This document shows, piece after piece, positions 34,126 to 35,602 of a stretch of DNA of 35,602 nucleotides (the stretch's first letter is position 1; every line of letters starts with the position of its first letter). The stretch comes from a bacterium (GTDB lineage Bacteria > Sumerlaeota > Sumerlaeia > MVZB01), in assembly GCA_023480605.1 (NCBI GenBank), contig JAMCWS010000160.1, positions 1 to 35,602 on the forward strand, in the 5' to 3' direction. The notes under the pieces were generated by a model that made no database searches, was not told the DNA's origin, and worked only from the letters and a program-made list of their open reading frames with translations. Position numbers and translations under genes: made by a program.

Positions 34126-34881
34126 TCAGAGAACCTGCGTTTTGTTGATAATCAATTCAAAATCGCAATTCAGAAAGTTGGCTGCCCGGCGCGAAATGCG
34201 CATGCGGGAAAGAAATATCTCGAAATATTCCATCACCTGGCTGATGCGGGTGTCAATCTCCAACGTCAGGGTGATCAGGTGGCGCCCGGGGTCGACGCTC
34301 AGGGCCGACTGTTTGGCGGCGTAGTTAACCCGGTCGTGGATGTCGAAATTGATCATCTTGGGATTGCGCACCCGCGAGCGCAGCACGTCGCTTTTATCGG
34401 CGATGATGAGTGCGGCGCCGGGATTGCTGACCGGATCGCCGTTCTCCTCGTCGTGGTTGCCAATGGCCCCCAGCACCACGGCGACTTCCTCCAGCGGCAT
34501 CCGGCGCTCGCGCAGCAGCCCAAACGCCATCACCGCCGCCGTCTGGGGATGGGACTCGCGGTGGACCATGTTGCCGATGTCGTGGAGCAGACCGGCGACG
34601 GCGGCCAGTTCGGCCTCGCGCCGGGGCATGCCGAGTTGCGCCAGCAGGCGGTAGGCCCGCGTGCTGACCCGCGAGATGTGGCCCAGGCCGTGATCGGTGT
34701 AACCGATCGTCTCCAGGTATTTGTCGGCCATCCGGATCAGCGTGACGATCTCGGGATCGCGACGCAGGACCTGGTAGGTGACGCGGGTCGGGTCCAGGCC
34801 GGCGTCGGCCGTTGCCGCCGCCGCTTCCTCGTCCAGAACGGGCTCGTCAAGGGTTTCGAAATCGTCTCGTGCGGAATCCAT
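34126..34881 (-). CDS. HD-domain phosphohydrolase, inserted between yajC and secDF
   Basis: 251 residues. After an acidic N-terminal 30 residues, an HD domain shows the metal ligands in order: His64/His68 (TDHGLGHIS), His100-Asp101 (AGLLHDIGNMVHRESH), His111, His143-Asp144 (IGNHDEENGD) and Asp162 (IIADKSDVLRS). HD proteins hydrolyse phosphoester or phosphoanhydride bonds of nucleotides or cyclic nucleotides. The C-terminal 60 residues (about 190-251) form a small alpha/beta region with LITLTLEIDTRISQVMEYFE. The true substrate is unknown. It lies 31 bases after yajC and 59 before secDF, in one transcription unit with protein-export genes, an arrangement I do not know from the classical operon. 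It has no signal peptide or membrane segment. Confidence 0.88.
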   Translation of the reverse strand: MDSARDDFETLDEPVLDEEAAAATADAGLDPTRVTYQVLRRDPEIVTLIRMADKYLETIGYTDHGLGHISRVSTRAYRLLAQLGMPRREAELAAVAGLLHDIGNMVHRESHPQTAAVMAFGLLRERRMPLEEVAVVLGAIGNHDEENGDPVSNPGAALIIADKSDVLRSRVRNPKMINFDIHDRVNYAAKQSALSVDPGRHLITLTLEIDTRISQVMEYFEIFLSRMRISRRAANFLNCDFELIINKTQVL

Positions 34882-34912
34882 GGTTTCCGTTGCGGGGTCC
34901 TTCGCGGCCGGC

Positions 34913-35296
34913 TCAGCCTTCGGCCTGGCCGCCCTTGTCTTTCTTCTTGACGATGGCGACGATCGCGGCCTTCGAGAAACGGATGTTCACCTTGGGCGCG
35001 ACGTTCACCGTCACGACCCCCTCGTTCTGGTTGACGCTCTCAACGCTGCCGTGGATGCCGCCCGAGGTGACCACGTCATCACCCTTGGCGATCGTGTTGA
35101 GCATTGCCTGGCGCTTGGCCTGGTCCCGCTTCTGGGGCCGCAGGATCATGAAATAAAACAGGACGGCCAGCGCGCCGAACATCAACAGGAGCGGGCTGAA
35201 GGGAGCCGCCGTCGGCGGGGCGCCCGGCGCGGCCGCCGCGCCCCGGTTGGCGGCTTCCTGGGCCCAGGCCGCCGTGCTGAAGAGATCGAGATTCAT
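34913..35296 (-). CDS. yajC: YajC, preprotein translocase accessory subunit
   Basis: 127 residues. One transmembrane helix (PFSPLLLMFGALAVLFYFMI) is followed by the diagnostic LRPQKRDQAKRQAMLNTIAK and GDDVVTSGGIHGSVESV, then VTVNVAPKVNIRFSKAAIVA, all characteristic of YajC. It associates with SecDF-YidC in the inner membrane. The N-terminal 40 residues, NLDLFSTAAWAQEAANRGAA, are longer than in E. coli YajC and Ala/Pro-rich. AGGGG is positioned before the ATG at 35296. It is the first gene of the yajC-HD-secDF operon read from the promoter at 35430-35457. Confidence 0.96.
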   Translation of the reverse strand: MNLDLFSTAAWAQEAANRGAAAAPGAPPTAAPFSPLLLMFGALAVLFYFMILRPQKRDQAKRQAMLNTIAKGDDVVTSGGIHGSVESVNQNEGVVTVNVAPKVNIRFSKAAIVAIVKKKDKGGQAEG

Positions 35297-35429
35297 GATC
35301 GTCCCCTTCCAGGAAACAACAAATCAAGATATTGTAATGGCCGGCGGACCGGTTTGAAAGCGCCAAATGGTTCCCGCGCGCAAACAACAGATCTCTTGAC
35401 CGCCTCAAAGGGCGGGCAAAGCCTGCACT

Positions 35430-35457
35430 ACTATCATTATTCGGGCTGGTATGTCAA
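35430..35457 (-). promoter_or_regulatory. Sigma70-type promoter for the yajC operon
   Basis: On the minus strand TTGACA (35452-35457) and GATAGT (35430-35435) are 16 bases apart, the same geometry as the rpmH promoter. The start would be near 35423, leaving a leader of about 125 bases. From 35458 to the window end no gene is recognisable. Confidence 0.55.
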
Positions 35458-35602
35458 CGACAACGGCGCCGCGCCAGCGATTCCGCAAATGGCGCAGCGG
35501 CTGGGAAACTGGCGGCGTGGCGAGGGTTGCGGGCGTTGTGTTTTGCGATGCCGGCGGGTGTGACGGGCGGGGGATTCGCAGGGCGGCGGGTATGATTTTT
35601 CG

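Noticed and set aside
35458..35602. Possible 3' end of an upstream gene (tgt-like) on the minus strand
   Set aside because: The frame is open but Pro/Arg/Thr-rich without family motifs, and the yajC promoter overlaps its supposed end.

Overview
The window reads as a piece of a GC-rich bacterial chromosome, probably an uncultured or metagenome-assembled free-living lineage. Gene content points loosely to the PVC superphylum and neighbours (Planctomycetota, Lentisphaerota, Kiritimatiellota, Hydrogenedentota, Sumerlaeota). The hints are a single-chain SecDF, Tat-exported enolase-superfamily and FAD enzymes, a secreted ADP-ribosylglycohydrolase-like protein, beta-helix surface proteins, and short interspersed repeats of GATCGT and CACGAAA type. 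No 16S rRNA gene or other taxonomic marker is present, so this assignment is an inference from style.

Layout. (1) 1-4.3 kb, minus strand: the conserved rpmH-rnpA-yidD-yidC-jag cluster (ribosomal protein L34, RNase P protein, membrane insertion, KH/R3H RNA-binding protein), read from a good sigma70-type promoter at 4301-4328. It is followed, across a striking inverted-repeat island, by the 5' part of hisA, which runs off the window. (2) 4.5-7.8 kb, plus strand: a sugar-type ABC importer whose solute-binding protein is fused to the first permease, followed by the second permease; no ATPase gene is adjacent. (3) 8.1-11.2 kb, minus: a 1039-residue membrane-anchored TPR protein of unknown function. 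(4) 11.5-15.7 kb: an accessory patch holding glycerol dehydrogenase (gldA), a frameshifted and truncated beta-helix surface protein, further protein remnants, a GNAT acetyltransferase and a DNA-polymerase-beta-type nucleotidyltransferase. The last two are separated by an integron attC-like sequence. (5) 15.7-26.9 kb: a catabolic or secreted-enzyme region with an exported ADP-ribosylglycohydrolase-family protein, a Tat-exported galactonate-dehydratase-like enolase-superfamily enzyme, a frameshifted Tat-exported FAD oxidoreductase, a uroporphyrinogen-decarboxylase-like protein, a large clan-GH-D (GH36/GH27-like) glycoside hydrolase and a secreted beta-helix protein. The last four lie on either side of a two-fold symmetric promoter-like dyad at 22143-22191. 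(6) 27.1-35.3 kb, minus: housekeeping genes tRNA-Gly(UCC), rfbA and rfbC (dTDP-rhamnose synthesis), GTP-dependent PEP carboxykinase, and a yajC-HD-hydrolase-secDF operon.

Together the two ends carry the protein-insertion and secretion machinery (YidC/YidD, YajC/SecDF). The middle is a sugar uptake and sugar-acid or glycan degradation region interspersed with mobile or decaying accessory genes. Two genes (beta-helix near 13.5 kb, FAD oxidoreductase near 19.7 kb) carry single frameshifts that could be real decay or assembly errors. The points most worth checking are the GATCGT inverted-repeat island, the binding-protein/permease fusion, the attC-like site, the symmetric promoter dyad and the HD hydrolase inside the yajC-secDF operon.
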